Numbered from the stretch's first letter, positions 16,039 through 25,395 are shown. The stretch: 64,000 nucleotides of DNA from Flammeovirga agarivorans (GCF_012641475.1 NZ_JABAIL010000004.1:372001-436000); one strand, 5' to 3'. Numbers and translations: made by a program. Notes: generated by a model from the letters alone, not told the origin.

Positions 16039-17550
16039 TTATTTCAAGGAAGATAATAATGAATCAATATACTCCCGATGATTTGCCAATCTAGGAACTT
16101 TATTCTGACCGCCCAACTTTCCTCTTCCTTTCATCCAGTTATAAAAAGATTTTTGCTCTAAAAAGTGGACTTTTGGAGCCACTAGTGCAATATCTTTATA
16201 ACGTTTGGCATCATAATCTGAGTTGACACTTCGTAAAGTATCATCAAGAACTTGAATGAAAACGGATGAATCATTCGGTTGAATTTTAAATTCTATTGCC
16301 CATTCATGACCGCCTTTTTTTCCACTTTCCAAATAAACGGGAGCTGCAGTAAAATTCCGAACTTCAGCACCTGTCTGAAGACAAGCAGCCTTTATTGCTT
16401 CCTCTGCATTTTCAATAACTACTTCTTCTCCAAATGCATTGATAAAGTGTTTTGTCCTACCTGAGATTTTGATTCTGTAAGGGAACTTAGAAGTAAAACG
16501 TACTGTATCTCCAATTAAATATCTCCAAAGTCCTGCATTGGTAGAGATGACGATCGCATAGTTTTTACCAATTTCTACATCTGCTAATTGAACTACTTTG
16601 GGTTGTTCTTTGCCGAACTCATCCATTGGGATAAACTCATAAAAAACACCATAATCCAATAGTAAAAGCATTTCGTCATCATTGGTAGTGTCTTGAATTC
16701 CAAAGAAACCTTCAGAAGCGTTATAGACGTCCATGAAATTCATTTCTGGATTACCAATGAGATTTTTAAATGTCTTACGATATGGGCCAAATGCAACAGC
16801 ACCATGAAAGAAAACTTCAAGATTAGGCCATACCTCATGAAGAGTTTTCTTACCTGTTTTCTCTAAAATTCTTTCAATAAGAACTAAGGTCCAAGTGGGT
16901 ACACCGGCTATACTTGTGATGTTCTTATCAATAGTAGTTTCTGCAATTTTTTCAATCTTACTTTCCCACTCATCCATCAAAGCAACTTCAATTTCTGGTG
17001 CTCTCATGAACTCCGCCCAAAAGGGAAGGTTCTTCATGATAATTGCCGATACATCACCACTGATAGTATTTTCATTGTAATTACTTTTCTGATAGGATCC
17101 ACCAATACCTAAACTCTTACCGAACATCATTTTAGTGTTTGGGTAATTGTTGATGTAAAGTGTCATAAGATCCTTACCAGCTTTGTAATGGCAATCTTCT
17201 AATGCTTCTTTCGAAACAGGAATAAACTTACTTCTAGCATTTGTAGTACCTGAGGATTTAGAAAATTGATTAATTTTCGTTGGCCAAAGGATGTTCTGTT
17301 CACCTTTCATCATTCTTTCGATATCATCGGAAAGATCTTCATAAGTTGAAACTGGAACGTAATTGTTGAAAGTAGAAATATTATTTACGGATGAGAAATT
17401 ATATCTTTTTCCATACTCAGTGTTCTTTGCACTGGATACTAAATCTTTAAATAAATTTTCTTGCACTTCAATTGGATGAGACATGAAATACTCAATTTGA
17501 TGCATTCGTCTCTTAGAGAACCAACTAAAGGCAGATGATAGTAATTCCAT
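16039..17550 (-). CDS. GH3 family acyl-adenylating enzyme-like protein
   Basis: This 503-residue protein belongs to the GH3 family, known in plants as acyl-acid amido synthetases that adenylate hormones such as jasmonate and auxin. The ATP-binding segment FSKSSGTTNARSKFIPVS lies at about residues 94-111. Later come YNASEGFFGIQD and the C-terminal KISGRTKHFINAFGEEV motif typical of adenylate-forming enzymes. No signal peptide is present. It precedes purU by 15 bp. The substrate of bacterial GH3 proteins is generally not known, so only the chemistry (acyl adenylation, perhaps amide formation) is inferred. Confidence 0.88.
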   Translation of the reverse strand: MELLSSAFSWFSKRRMHQIEYFMSHPIEVQENLFKDLVSSAKNTEYGKRYNFSSVNNISTFNNYVPVSTYEDLSDDIERMMKGEQNILWPTKINQFSKSSGTTNARSKFIPVSKEALEDCHYKAGKDLMTLYINNYPNTKMMFGKSLGIGGSYQKSNYNENTISGDVSAIIMKNLPFWAEFMRAPEIEVALMDEWESKIEKIAETTIDKNITSIAGVPTWTLVLIERILEKTGKKTLHEVWPNLEVFFHGAVAFGPYRKTFKNLIGNPEMNFMDVYNASEGFFGIQDTTNDDEMLLLLDYGVFYEFIPMDEFGKEQPKVVQLADVEIGKNYAIVISTNAGLWRYLIGDTVRFTSKFPYRIKISGRTKHFINAFGEEVVIENAEEAIKAACLQTGAEVRNFTAAPVYLESGKKGGHEWAIEFKIQPNDSSVFIQVLDDTLRSVNSDYDAKRYKDIALVAPKVHFLEQKSFYNWMKGRGKLGGQNKVPRLANHREYIDSLLSSLK

Positions 17551-17623
17551 ACCACTAAACCAATAAAAGGATTATTAAAAAAATTGGAATTCAGTTTGGG
17601 TCATGAAAAGTAAAATTTCTAGA

Positions 17624-17660
17624 TAAAAAAAAGGATACTCATCTCTGAGCATCCTTTCTA
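17624..17660 (-). terminator. Intrinsic terminator after lptB
   Basis: On the minus strand the stem aaaggatgctc / gagtatccttt (one mismatch) is followed by eight T. Confidence 0.82.
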
Positions 17661-17671
17661 ATCTATATTTC

Positions 17672-18412
17672 TTACTCAGAGAAATCTTTCTTTTTATACT
17701 CAGCGTATTCACCAAAGTAGGCTTTACGTACTTCGGGATCATTGATCAATTGCTCTGGTGTACCGTCTCTGAATACAACTCCACTTTGTAAGATATAAAC
17801 TCTATCAGTAATTGATAGTGTTTCTGTTACGTTGTGGTCAGTGATTAGAATACCAATATTTTTCTTTTTTAAATTATATACTATTCGTTGGATTTCTTCA
17901 ACGGCAATAGGGTCAACACCTGCGAAAGGTTCATCTAATAGTACAAAACTAGGGTTAGTAGCAAGTGTTCTTGCAATCTCAGTTCTTCTTCTTTCACCAC
18001 CTGATAGTGACATACCAAGGTTGTCACGAACATGAGTTAATGAGAATTCTTCTAATAATCCATCCACACGCTTCTTTTTCTCATCTTTAGAAATTTTTTC
18101 CATTTCTAAAGGAAGCATGATATTTTCTTCAACTGTTAATCCTCTAAATACTGAAGGCTCCTGAGCTAAATATCCAACACCTTTTTTTGCTCTTTTAAAC
18201 ATAGGAAGGCTTGTGATATTTTCACTATCAAGATGAATTTCTCCATTATTAGGCTTAATCAGACCAACGATCATATAGAAACAAGTAGTTTTACCTGCTC
18301 CGTTCGGTCCTAATAAACCAACAATTTCTCCTTGCTCAACTTGAATAGAAACATCATTTACAACTGTACGTTTACCGTACTGCTTGATTAAATTATCTGC
18401 CTTTAGTACCAT
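17672..18412 (-). CDS. lptB: LPS export ABC transporter ATP-binding protein
   Basis: LptB is the ATPase of the LptB2FG complex that extracts lipopolysaccharide from the inner membrane. The 246-residue protein has Walker A GPNGAGKTT (residues 35-43), signature LSGGERRR, Walker B FVLLDEPFAGVDP, and the switch in LITDHNV. The stretch GGERRRTEIARTLA and the DEPFAGVDPIAV motif are characteristic of LptB rather than amino-acid transporters. No lptF, lptG, lptA or lptC gene is adjacent. It has its own terminator and appears monocistronic. Confidence 0.94.
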   Translation of the reverse strand: MVLKADNLIKQYGKRTVVNDVSIQVEQGEIVGLLGPNGAGKTTCFYMIVGLIKPNNGEIHLDSENITSLPMFKRAKKGVGYLAQEPSVFRGLTVEENIMLPLEMEKISKDEKKKRVDGLLEEFSLTHVRDNLGMSLSGGERRRTEIARTLATNPSFVLLDEPFAGVDPIAVEEIQRIVYNLKKKNIGILITDHNVTETLSITDRVYILQSGVVFRDGTPEQLINDPEVRKAYFGEYAEYKKKDFSE

Positions 18413-18740
18413 ATATTTTTTATATAATTTTTTTCTTTCCTAAAGTTGATGAAATAGTTTAATTTCAACAACAGTAACCCAAAAATAATATATTTTTTTG
18501 GGGGTAGAAGCTACTTAATGATAGCTAACTTTTTTTAACATTCATTTTTAGTAAAACAAAGAATCTCACCTTCTTTTTAATCTCAATAAACACTGGATTG
18601 ATAGCGTATGATTGTTTATCAAATACTCCATCATTTTAAGATATTAAAATAATTAGTTCTACACTATAATTTCGAGCCCAAATATCAGCCCTTCAAAGTA
18701 GTATTGACCTTTGTTTTGGTTTTAAATATAAATACCAAAA
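18413..18740. other. lptB upstream intergenic region
   Basis: This 328-bp A+T-rich gap lies between lptB and the end of the unrecognised membrane protein gene, both on the minus strand. It carries one minus-strand TATTTTTG (18480-18487), a possible -7 element for lptB about 68 bp before its ATG, without a -33 partner. No small gene was seen. Confidence 0.5.
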
Positions 18741-19613
18741 TTATTTCTTGGGCAAGATTTCAGAGAAAGCGGAATCTGAAACTATCTTTCCATAAAAAGC
18801 ACTGAAGTTTTTCACATCCTTTTGTATGATGCTTAAGAAGTGTGTTCTTTCTTCATCCCAATAATCCCATTTCACAAATTTCGATACTGTTTTATTTGTT
18901 CTAAAAGAGTAGATGCTTCCTCTGGTTTCTTTATCTCTGAAATAGGATTTTTCTTTATACCTCAGAATAGATTTAGGTTTTTGGTTTAAGAAGATGTCAG
19001 TATCTAGACTGTCAGAAATTGCATAGATATTTATCTTTTGTCCAATTTTTACAGAGTGATTGGATGTATTCTTAATCTTGAATAGATATAATTCATCAAT
19101 ACCGGAATTTAATTGTATTCTTTCTTCGTTATGCGATTTATTAAGAACGTACTGTATGTGATCTACTGCGTGGTAAGTATTGAGGTTGTAATCAACAAGA
19201 AAACCTATCTGAATATCATTAATATTAATTCTTGATGGGTCATAGGTATAATTATCATCATTCTTTTCGTAAGTATTATTCTTTTTATAAGGCAATACTC
19301 CTCCAATTTTGGAGAAAATTAGATCAGGCAGGTTCTTAAGTCTTTGTGATTGATGATATAACATATATAAAGATCCTCCAATGAGCAGAGTAGAGAAGGG
19401 CCAATCCATGTACAAGTGAAATATATTAAATGCAATTATTCCCTTCCTTGTTATATCGTATGTACTTATGAATTTTTTAACTTCAAAGTCAAATTGATGT
19501 ATTTGATTTTGGGTTAAATGTTGAGTGTAATATTTAAATTTATCATTCGAAGCCGTTTTTTTTATATCTGGCCATAAATTATCTTGTATGATTTTTTTTA
19601 TATCGTCTGCCAT
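18741..19613 (-). CDS. Unrecognised protein with one hydrophobic segment
   Basis: I do not recognise this 290-residue protein. It starts with a charged helix (ADDIKKIIQDNLWPDIKK), has one hydrophobic region at about residues 58-86 (including FSTLLIGGSLYMLY) that could be a membrane anchor, and continues with a polar, probably globular C-terminal half rich in Tyr, Asn and Lys. There is no signal peptide or known catalytic motif. It is flanked by lptB downstream and the divergent DksA-like gene upstream. Codon use is A+T-rich like the surrounding low-expression genes. Confidence 0.65.
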   Translation of the reverse strand: MADDIKKIIQDNLWPDIKKTASNDKFKYYTQHLTQNQIHQFDFEVKKFISTYDITRKGIIAFNIFHLYMDWPFSTLLIGGSLYMLYHQSQRLKNLPDLIFSKIGGVLPYKKNNTYEKNDDNYTYDPSRININDIQIGFLVDYNLNTYHAVDHIQYVLNKSHNEERIQLNSGIDELYLFKIKNTSNHSVKIGQKINIYAISDSLDTDIFLNQKPKSILRYKEKSYFRDKETRGSIYSFRTNKTVSKFVKWDYWDEERTHFLSIIQKDVKNFSAFYGKIVSDSAFSEILPKK

Positions 19614-19737
19614 TTAGATAGAAATATTAAGGAATAATAATATTCAATTTATACAATTTTATCCCTTAAAAACAGTTTGTTGAGTTTATTTTTAGTTCTT
19701 TCTTTGCTTGGTATGATTTTTTCTATTTCAATTTTAT

Positions 19738-19745
19738 TAACTTTG
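19738..19745 (+). promoter_or_regulatory. Candidate -7 element for the DksA-like gene
   Basis: TAACTTTG matches TAnnTTTG, 32 bp before the ATG at 19777. The nearest upstream TTG is 27 bp away, slightly beyond normal spacing. Confidence 0.4.
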
Positions 19746-19776
19746 TATCATCACTAACCTTAACCGCATTAGAATT

Positions 19777-20154
19777 ATGGCAGTTGAACAAGTACGATAT
19801 TCAGCTGAGGAGTTAGTAGAGTTTGAAGACCTATTACGCCAAAAGCTAGATAAAACAGACAGAGAACTCGAGCACTTGAAGCAATCAATAAAAAAAGAAT
19901 CAAGTGGTCAGGACTCTAATCACACTGGAGGGAAAACGTTAGAAGATGGTGCTGATGCTTTTGAGAAAGAACAGTTAAACCACTATGCTGCCCGAGCTAT
20001 GAAATACAAGCAGCAGTTAGAAAAAGCGTTAGTCAGAATTAAAAATGGCACTTACGGGGTTTGTGTAGATACTGGAAAACTTATTTCTAAAGATAGATTA
20101 AGAGCCGTACCACATACACAACATTCCATTGAAGCGAAATTGAAAAGAAATTAA
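19777..20154 (+). CDS. TraR/DksA family regulator with degenerate zinc finger
   Basis: DksA-family proteins bind in the RNA polymerase secondary channel and modulate initiation, often with ppGpp. This 125-residue protein keeps the coiled-coil N-terminal half (residues 10-40), the acidic region LEDGADAFEKEQ near the tip, and the C-terminal core IKNGTYGVCVDTGKLISKDRL. Of the four zinc-binding cysteines, only Cys96 remains: the others are Thr99, Ser117 and Ala120 by alignment to the CxxC...CxxC pattern. Related Bacteroidota proteins share this loss, so it is probably functional without zinc. It is followed about 65 bp later by scpB. Confidence 0.85.
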   Translation: MAVEQVRYSAEELVEFEDLLRQKLDKTDRELEHLKQSIKKESSGQDSNHTGGKTLEDGADAFEKEQLNHYAARAMKYKQQLEKALVRIKNGTYGVCVDTGKLISKDRLRAVPHTQHSIEAKLKRN

Positions 20155-20218
20155 TTTTACTTCTTTTAAAAGTATTTTTATGGCACTTGGTAGGTAATAT
20201 CGAGTGTCAAATTTTTTT

Positions 20219-20848
20219 ATGATGGACCAAACAAATATTCAAAGTGCAATAGAAGCAATGATCTTCATCTCCGACGAACCAATTAGTATTAATGAAATGA
20301 TACAGGTTTTTGATGATATAAAAGAAGAAGGAGTTGAAGAAGAGATCGTATCCAAAGAAGATGTATTAAAAGCAATTGATACATTAAAAAGAAAGTACAG
20401 TCATAAAAACCACTCGTACGAATTAGTTCAAAGTGGAGATGGTTATTGTTTTATGACTAAACAGAAATACAGTAAGATAGTCAATGCCTTGTTAAAAAAT
20501 AGGTCAAAGAAAAGACTATCAAAATCTGCTTTGGAAACTTTGTCTATTATTGCTTACCGTCAGCCAATCACAAAAGGGGAGATTGAAAAGATTAGAGGAG
20601 TAGGTTGTGATTATGCAATGAAGAAACTTTTATCCAGAGAATTAATAAAGATGAAAGGGAAGTCTGATGCCATCGGTCGACCAATGCTTTATGGAACTAC
20701 GGATAGGTTTCTTGAATATTTTGGGATTAATACTCTGAAAGATTTACCATCACCAAAAGAATTTAAAGAAGAAGACTTAGATCCATCATTAACTGATGAT
20801 CAAAATACTACAACTGAACAAGTAACAGAAAGTGAAGTTACTCAATAA
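20219..20848 (+). CDS. scpB: Segregation and condensation protein B
   Basis: ScpB is the winged-helix kleisin-interacting subunit of the SMC-ScpAB condensin complex in chromosome organisation. The 209-residue product contains an early IEAMIFISDEPISI, then SKSALETLSIIAYRQPITKGEIEKIRGV split across the second winged helix, and the closing GRPMLYGTTDRFLEYFGI. I chose the ATG at 20219 (another ATG follows at once) over a GTG at 20204. The C-terminal ~25 residues are acidic and polar. scpA is not adjacent. Confidence 0.93.
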   Translation: MMDQTNIQSAIEAMIFISDEPISINEMIQVFDDIKEEGVEEEIVSKEDVLKAIDTLKRKYSHKNHSYELVQSGDGYCFMTKQKYSKIVNALLKNRSKKRLSKSALETLSIIAYRQPITKGEIEKIRGVGCDYAMKKLLSRELIKMKGKSDAIGRPMLYGTTDRFLEYFGINTLKDLPSPKEFKEEDLDPSLTDDQNTTTEQVTESEVTQ

Positions 20849-20890
20849 AAAAAGGCTTATAGTTGGATTAAAACTATAAGCCTTTTTATT
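20845..20890. terminator. Bidirectional terminator between scpB and the DUF151 gene
   Basis: The stem aaaggcttatagtt with its complement has a 6-nt loop. A and T runs flank both sides of the hairpin between two convergent genes. Confidence 0.88.
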
Positions 20891-21546
20891 TATCCTCTTT
20901 TAGTAATTTCATCCCTAATCGAGGCTGCTTTCATATAATCTTCGTTATCAATAGCTTTTTGCAACAATGCGTTGAGCTGATCAATACTTAGATTTTGATA
21001 TTCTGTTTCATCTTCTTGGTCTTGAGCAACGACTTCTTCTTCCTCGTCTTCATCTAACCCCTCAAAGTCTTCAATCTCAAGTTCATCATCTTCTTCCAGG
21101 TCATCAGCATGTTCTACTTCATCCTGTTCAAGTTCTTCTACCTGAATACCTGCCTCACCCATAATATTCTCATATGCATAAATAGGAGCATTAAATCGAA
21201 TACCAATAGCTACAGCATCAGAAGGTCTAGCATCTAATATCACTTCTTCACCTTCTGCTGTAATGATATGTATATCAGCATAAAAGACTCCTTCCTTTAA
21301 GTTGGAAATTTGAATGTGATTAATCGAAGCTCCCAGTTTTAATGCAAAGCTTTTAAATAAGTCGTGGGTCATGGGTCTGTTTGAAGAAATTTTCTCAATT
21401 TCTAATGCAATAGCTTGTGCTTCAAACATACCAATAATAATAGGCAAACGTCTGTTTCCATGCTTTTCTCCAAGTACTAAAGCAAAAGAACCATGCGATG
21501 TATGGCTTGCTGAAAGCCCTAATATTTCTAATCTTACTTTGTTCAA
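20890..21546 (-). CDS. Bifunctional nuclease family (DUF151) protein with C-terminal UVR motif
   Basis: The first ~140 residues form a DUF151 domain (LEILGLSAS, LPIIIGMFEAQAIALEIE, LDARPSDAVAIGIRFNAPIYA). Members have been described as bifunctional nucleases in plants, but the bacterial role is poorly defined. An acidic Glu/Asp linker (about residues 138-180) joins it to a C-terminal UvrB/UvrC-type helical hairpin (LLQKAIDNEDYMKAASIRDEI). The start is a TTG, with no in-frame ATG upstream; a TAnnTTTG element at 21572-21579 gives a leader of about 20 nt. Confidence 0.88.
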   Translation of the reverse strand: MNKVRLEILGLSASHTSHGSFALVLGEKHGNRRLPIIIGMFEAQAIALEIEKISSNRPMTHDLFKSFALKLGASINHIQISNLKEGVFYADIHIITAEGEEVILDARPSDAVAIGIRFNAPIYAYENIMGEAGIQVEELEQDEVEHADDLEEDDELEIEDFEGLDEDEEEEVVAQDQEDETEYQNLSIDQLNALLQKAIDNEDYMKAASIRDEITKRG

Positions 21547-21571
21547 GACTTTTCTGTTAATTTTTCAATTA

Positions 21572-21579
21572 CAAAACTA
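21572..21579 (-). promoter_or_regulatory. Candidate -7 element for the DUF151 gene
   Basis: On the minus strand this reads TAGTTTTG, an exact TAnnTTTG match about 26 bp before the TTG start. No -33 partner was identified. Confidence 0.4.
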
Positions 21580-21597
21580 AACATTCTGAGCAAATAT

Positions 21598-22770
21598 CTA
21601 AATGGAATTTTGCTGACTTAGTTGTTTTATTGCAATATCTAGTTCATCCATGGTATCAACTTCACTAAGCATATGATCTGATAGTGGTTCAATAAGCTTA
21701 ATATTAGCATCTTCTAGAATATCACGAAGTGAATTTTTCCCAAAAGCTAATGCTTGAAGAAGTTTTAAATATGCTCTTGGTTCCCAAATTCCCAATAATG
21801 GTTGGGGAGCGCCAGTATCTTTAGCTTTATAAAGTGTAGCTAACTTTGATGGATCCCTTTTAGAAATCAAATGCATGATCGTTTGATCGTCTACAAAAGG
21901 AAGATCAATTGCTACAGTCATCCAAGCTGAATTAGGATTATGTCTAAATGCAGTTAATAACGCACCAAAAGGACCTAAATCAGTAAATGTATCAGGTAAA
22001 AGATTTAGTTGATCTTGAAAATCATCTAACTGTTGAGGTCTACAAGACATAAATGCATTCACAGTGTACTTAGAGAGAATTTCCTTCATGTGGAAACGTT
22101 GCTCTGTACCGTGATAATTAATTTTTGCTTTGTCTTTACCACCCATTCTTTTGGATTTACCACCCGCTAGAATAAGCCCATTAATATTTCCAGTATCTTC
22201 TTTAAAACTAAGTTCAATAAATTGAGATATTGAATGAAGTTTATCAATACTAAAGATAGGCTTGTGTTCTAAATTATTTATACGATCGTATAAAATGCTT
22301 GGAATGTCTTCTTTTGTTGTTCCTTCTGTAAGAATAATGCAAAGTATGTTACTAAGTCTTTTAATCTTTCTGTGAAGGGTAGGTGTTTTTTCCTTATCAA
22401 TAATAAGAACTTGTCGAGATGCTTTGAAATGGTTTCCATTAATAAAAGCAGCGTCAACATCATTCAATACAACATGTCTATCAGAAACACTAAGTGCTTT
22501 TCTAAAGTCAACTCTAGAAAAAGTGATTTTATCAATTATTTCCACTCGAGCTTTGTGAGATAGGGCCTTTGAAGAATCAAATCCCAACTCTTTTTCCATT
22601 TCCGAACTTTGGTGGTCACAATCAATATATCCTATATTCCAGTTAGTTGATAAGTTTTCAATTAATCTGAATACTAATTCTTTTACTTTCCCTGGTGAAG
22701 TTCCTAAAAAGGCGATTTCTGTTCTGCAAAAACGTCCTACTTTAGGTCTTACTAAATCACTCTCCTGCAT
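21598..22770 (-). CDS. mobA: MobB-like/MobA fusion: molybdenum cofactor guanylyltransferase
   Basis: The C-terminal half (from about residue 198) is a MobA nucleotidyltransferase, with LILAGGKSKRMGGKDK, then DLGPFGALLTAF and the catalytic-metal region TVAIDLPFVDD. MobA attaches GMP to molybdopterin. The N-terminal ~190 residues resemble a MobB GTPase, but the P-loop reads GTSPGKVKE instead of GxxGxGKT/S, so nucleotide binding is probably lost. The 390-residue fusion lies 40 bp downstream of the TonB-dependent receptor on the same strand. No other molybdenum cofactor gene is in the window. Confidence 0.82.
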   Translation of the reverse strand: MQESDLVRPKVGRFCRTEIAFLGTSPGKVKELVFRLIENLSTNWNIGYIDCDHQSSEMEKELGFDSSKALSHKARVEIIDKITFSRVDFRKALSVSDRHVVLNDVDAAFINGNHFKASRQVLIIDKEKTPTLHRKIKRLSNILCIILTEGTTKEDIPSILYDRINNLEHKPIFSIDKLHSISQFIELSFKEDTGNINGLILAGGKSKRMGGKDKAKINYHGTEQRFHMKEILSKYTVNAFMSCRPQQLDDFQDQLNLLPDTFTDLGPFGALLTAFRHNPNSAWMTVAIDLPFVDDQTIMHLISKRDPSKLATLYKAKDTGAPQPLLGIWEPRAYLKLLQALAFGKNSLRDILEDANIKLIEPLSDHMLSEVDTMDELDIAIKQLSQQNSI

Positions 22771-22810
22771 AGCTCTCTATTTTTTTGACAACTTAAAGAT
22801 ACACGTTTTT

Positions 22811-25237
22811 TTAAAGGTGCAAAATCATTTTTACATTGAAAAAACGCTGGGATAGAGTATTTGGTACTGCGTACTGTGTACCATCATATGTTTTTACCCA
22901 TGTATAAGAAATAACGTTATTGTTGCCCAAAACATTTAATATTTCGACACCAATTGAAAGATTTTTCATGAATTCCTCATTAGGGTTGTCGGATTTTTTA
23001 TTCAGTGCGATTAATTTATTTAATCCAAGGTCTAATCGCATATAATCATTTCCTCCACTGAATGCATTTCTTAATTCAGGATTGTCTGGAGGTCCAAAAG
23101 GTAATCCAGAACCATACATAAATCTTAAATTCATTCTCATGGTAGGATTATTTGGTAAATGATCTTGGAAGAACATTGCTAAAGTAACTCGTTGATCTGT
23201 AGGTCTTCTAATATAGCCTCTTGGATCATTGTCAATTTTTTCTTTAGTACTCATAACGCTCAATGAAATCCATGATTGAGTACCGGGAATAAATTCACCA
23301 CTTAATCGAGTATCAATACCTGTAGCATAAGCAACGCCTTCATTTTCTCCTGAATACCTAATTCTAATGTTGTCAATATTGTAAGGGACAACATTCCATA
23401 AATGCTTATAATAAACTTCTGATATCAATTTGAATGGACGACCCCATTGTTCAAAGTTGTAGTTGATCCCACCTATGATATGTAGTGAGCCTTGAGCCCT
23501 TAAGTCTTCATTCAGAGTACCATCAGGTCTTCTCATTTCTCGGTAGAAAGGAGGTTGATAATACACTCCAGAAGCGAAATTGAATACAACATCTTTTTCC
23601 CATTCTGGCTTAAAAGAATATTGGAATCTTGGAGAAACATTAACTTCATTATTTACACTCCAATATGTTCCTCTTACTCCTAAAGTCATCTTATGTTGAT
23701 TGTTATTAGAGTAATAACTACTTTGGGCGTAAGCAGAATAGCGTTGCGATTCCAAGTTGTTTTCAGTCTTTAATTGATCATCAATACTGATAACATAATC
23801 GGCAGAATCTTGGAACTGATACTCTGAAAGGTTATCGTTTATTTCTTCAAACTTAGCTTGTACTCCGAATTCAACATCAAATAGATCATTCAGAAGCCAT
23901 GAATTTCTGTTTTCTACTGTGTAGACATTGGCTTTTAGTGTATTTCGTGAGTATTGATATTCACCTCCAATACCTTGTTCGGTAGCACAGTCATTCACAC
24001 CATTTCCAATATCATCCACATCACATATTCTATATGCACTTTCTAAATTACTTCTTTCTCGTTCCTGAGTCACCATTGCCGATGTGATTAGATTGGAAGT
24101 GAATTTATCATTGAAATTATGGATTAATTTTAATCCTCCCTGAAAGGTGTCGTAATCTAATTGTTCTTTTCCTTCAAAGGCGATAGTTAAATTACTGATA
24201 CCTTCACCTGTCTGAAAATTTGTACTACGGGTAGAAGGGAAAACACTATACCTATTCGCGGCATAAGACATTATTGCATCTAAATACGTTTTTCCTTTTT
24301 TCCCTTTTCCGGATAAGTCAAAACTTAAGTAAGATTGGACGTCACCAAACTTTGGTCTGTATTCACCATCAGTTTGTAAAGTGTTCAGTAAATATTCAGT
24401 TGATTTATATCGAGCACCTATTATTGCCGTGTGTTTTTTGTTTTTTGATGCACCTCCTAAGGTAAGAGAACCATTGAGTAAAGATGCTTCTAAAGTACCT
24501 TCAAAACTAAGTGGTTTTTTGTATTCAATATTTAAGGATGACGATAATTTATCACCATATTGTGCTTCCCAACCTCCTGAAGAAAAATCAATATTATCAA
24601 CCATGTTACTATTCACAAAACTTAGACCTTCTTGTTGTCCAGATCTCGCAATAAAAGGGCGGTAAATTTCAATATTATTTACGTAAATAAGGTTTTCATC
24701 AAAGCTGCCTCCACGAACAGAATAGTCAGAAGATAATTCATTATTAGAGGCTATACCTAAAGCACCACTAGCTACTAGTTGTTGGGTGAATTCGCCATAA
24801 CCAACAGGTATTTCTCTTAAATCTTCACCTTTGACGAACACAGAACCCGCTTGTTGTCTCACTTCGGTTTCTTTATTATCGACAACTTTAACTTCTTTAA
24901 GTTGGTAAATCTGTTTAAATAATTTGACGTCAAGATTTTTTATCTCGTCTTTGTATAATTGTACCTCAAAAGCTCTAGGAGAGAAGGACGGATGATTGAA
25001 AAATACAGTAACCAATGTATCTGTCGGGATAGTGATAATATAAGCACCTTCCGCATTTGTTAGATAAAAATTATTCTGATTAACTCCTGCTTGAACCATA
25101 GCAGATTCCACAGGGTTTCCGATAGAATCCATTACAACACCCCGTAAAACTGCTTCTTGAGCTTTAGTTTCGGTTATGGAGAAAAAAACAGATATATATA
25201 GAAGTAATATTGAAAGAGTTTGGAAACTTTTAAGCAT
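22811..25237 (-). CDS. TonB-dependent outer-membrane receptor
   Basis: This 808-residue receptor imports an unknown ligand across the outer membrane using TonB energy. The order is a signal peptide (residues 1-26), a carboxypeptidase-like regulatory domain (about 30-115; LRGVVMDSIGNPVESAMVQ), a plug domain (about 130-245; SVRGGSFDENLIYVNNIEI) and a long beta-barrel ending in a terminal aromatic strand (FFNVKMILHL). No SusD-type lipoprotein gene is beside it, arguing against a glycan-uptake locus. The mobA fusion follows 40 bp downstream and may be co-transcribed. The ligand cannot be inferred. Confidence 0.92.
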   Translation of the reverse strand: MLKSFQTLSILLLYISVFFSITETKAQEAVLRGVVMDSIGNPVESAMVQAGVNQNNFYLTNAEGAYIITIPTDTLVTVFFNHPSFSPRAFEVQLYKDEIKNLDVKLFKQIYQLKEVKVVDNKETEVRQQAGSVFVKGEDLREIPVGYGEFTQQLVASGALGIASNNELSSDYSVRGGSFDENLIYVNNIEIYRPFIARSGQQEGLSFVNSNMVDNIDFSSGGWEAQYGDKLSSSLNIEYKKPLSFEGTLEASLLNGSLTLGGASKNKKHTAIIGARYKSTEYLLNTLQTDGEYRPKFGDVQSYLSFDLSGKGKKGKTYLDAIMSYAANRYSVFPSTRSTNFQTGEGISNLTIAFEGKEQLDYDTFQGGLKLIHNFNDKFTSNLITSAMVTQERERSNLESAYRICDVDDIGNGVNDCATEQGIGGEYQYSRNTLKANVYTVENRNSWLLNDLFDVEFGVQAKFEEINDNLSEYQFQDSADYVISIDDQLKTENNLESQRYSAYAQSSYYSNNNQHKMTLGVRGTYWSVNNEVNVSPRFQYSFKPEWEKDVVFNFASGVYYQPPFYREMRRPDGTLNEDLRAQGSLHIIGGINYNFEQWGRPFKLISEVYYKHLWNVVPYNIDNIRIRYSGENEGVAYATGIDTRLSGEFIPGTQSWISLSVMSTKEKIDNDPRGYIRRPTDQRVTLAMFFQDHLPNNPTMRMNLRFMYGSGLPFGPPDNPELRNAFSGGNDYMRLDLGLNKLIALNKKSDNPNEEFMKNLSIGVEILNVLGNNNVISYTWVKTYDGTQYAVPNTLSQRFFNVKMILHL

Positions 25238-25395
25238 AATTACTTAGAGAATTAAAAAATGAGTATGATTTATTACCATACAATGACTAATCTGTGTAAT
25301 TTAGTGAAATGTATACATTCTTATTCACTTATTAGGCATTTGAATCAGAAAAAAAGTATTACAAATCTAATCACTTTACATCGATAAAACTAGTT

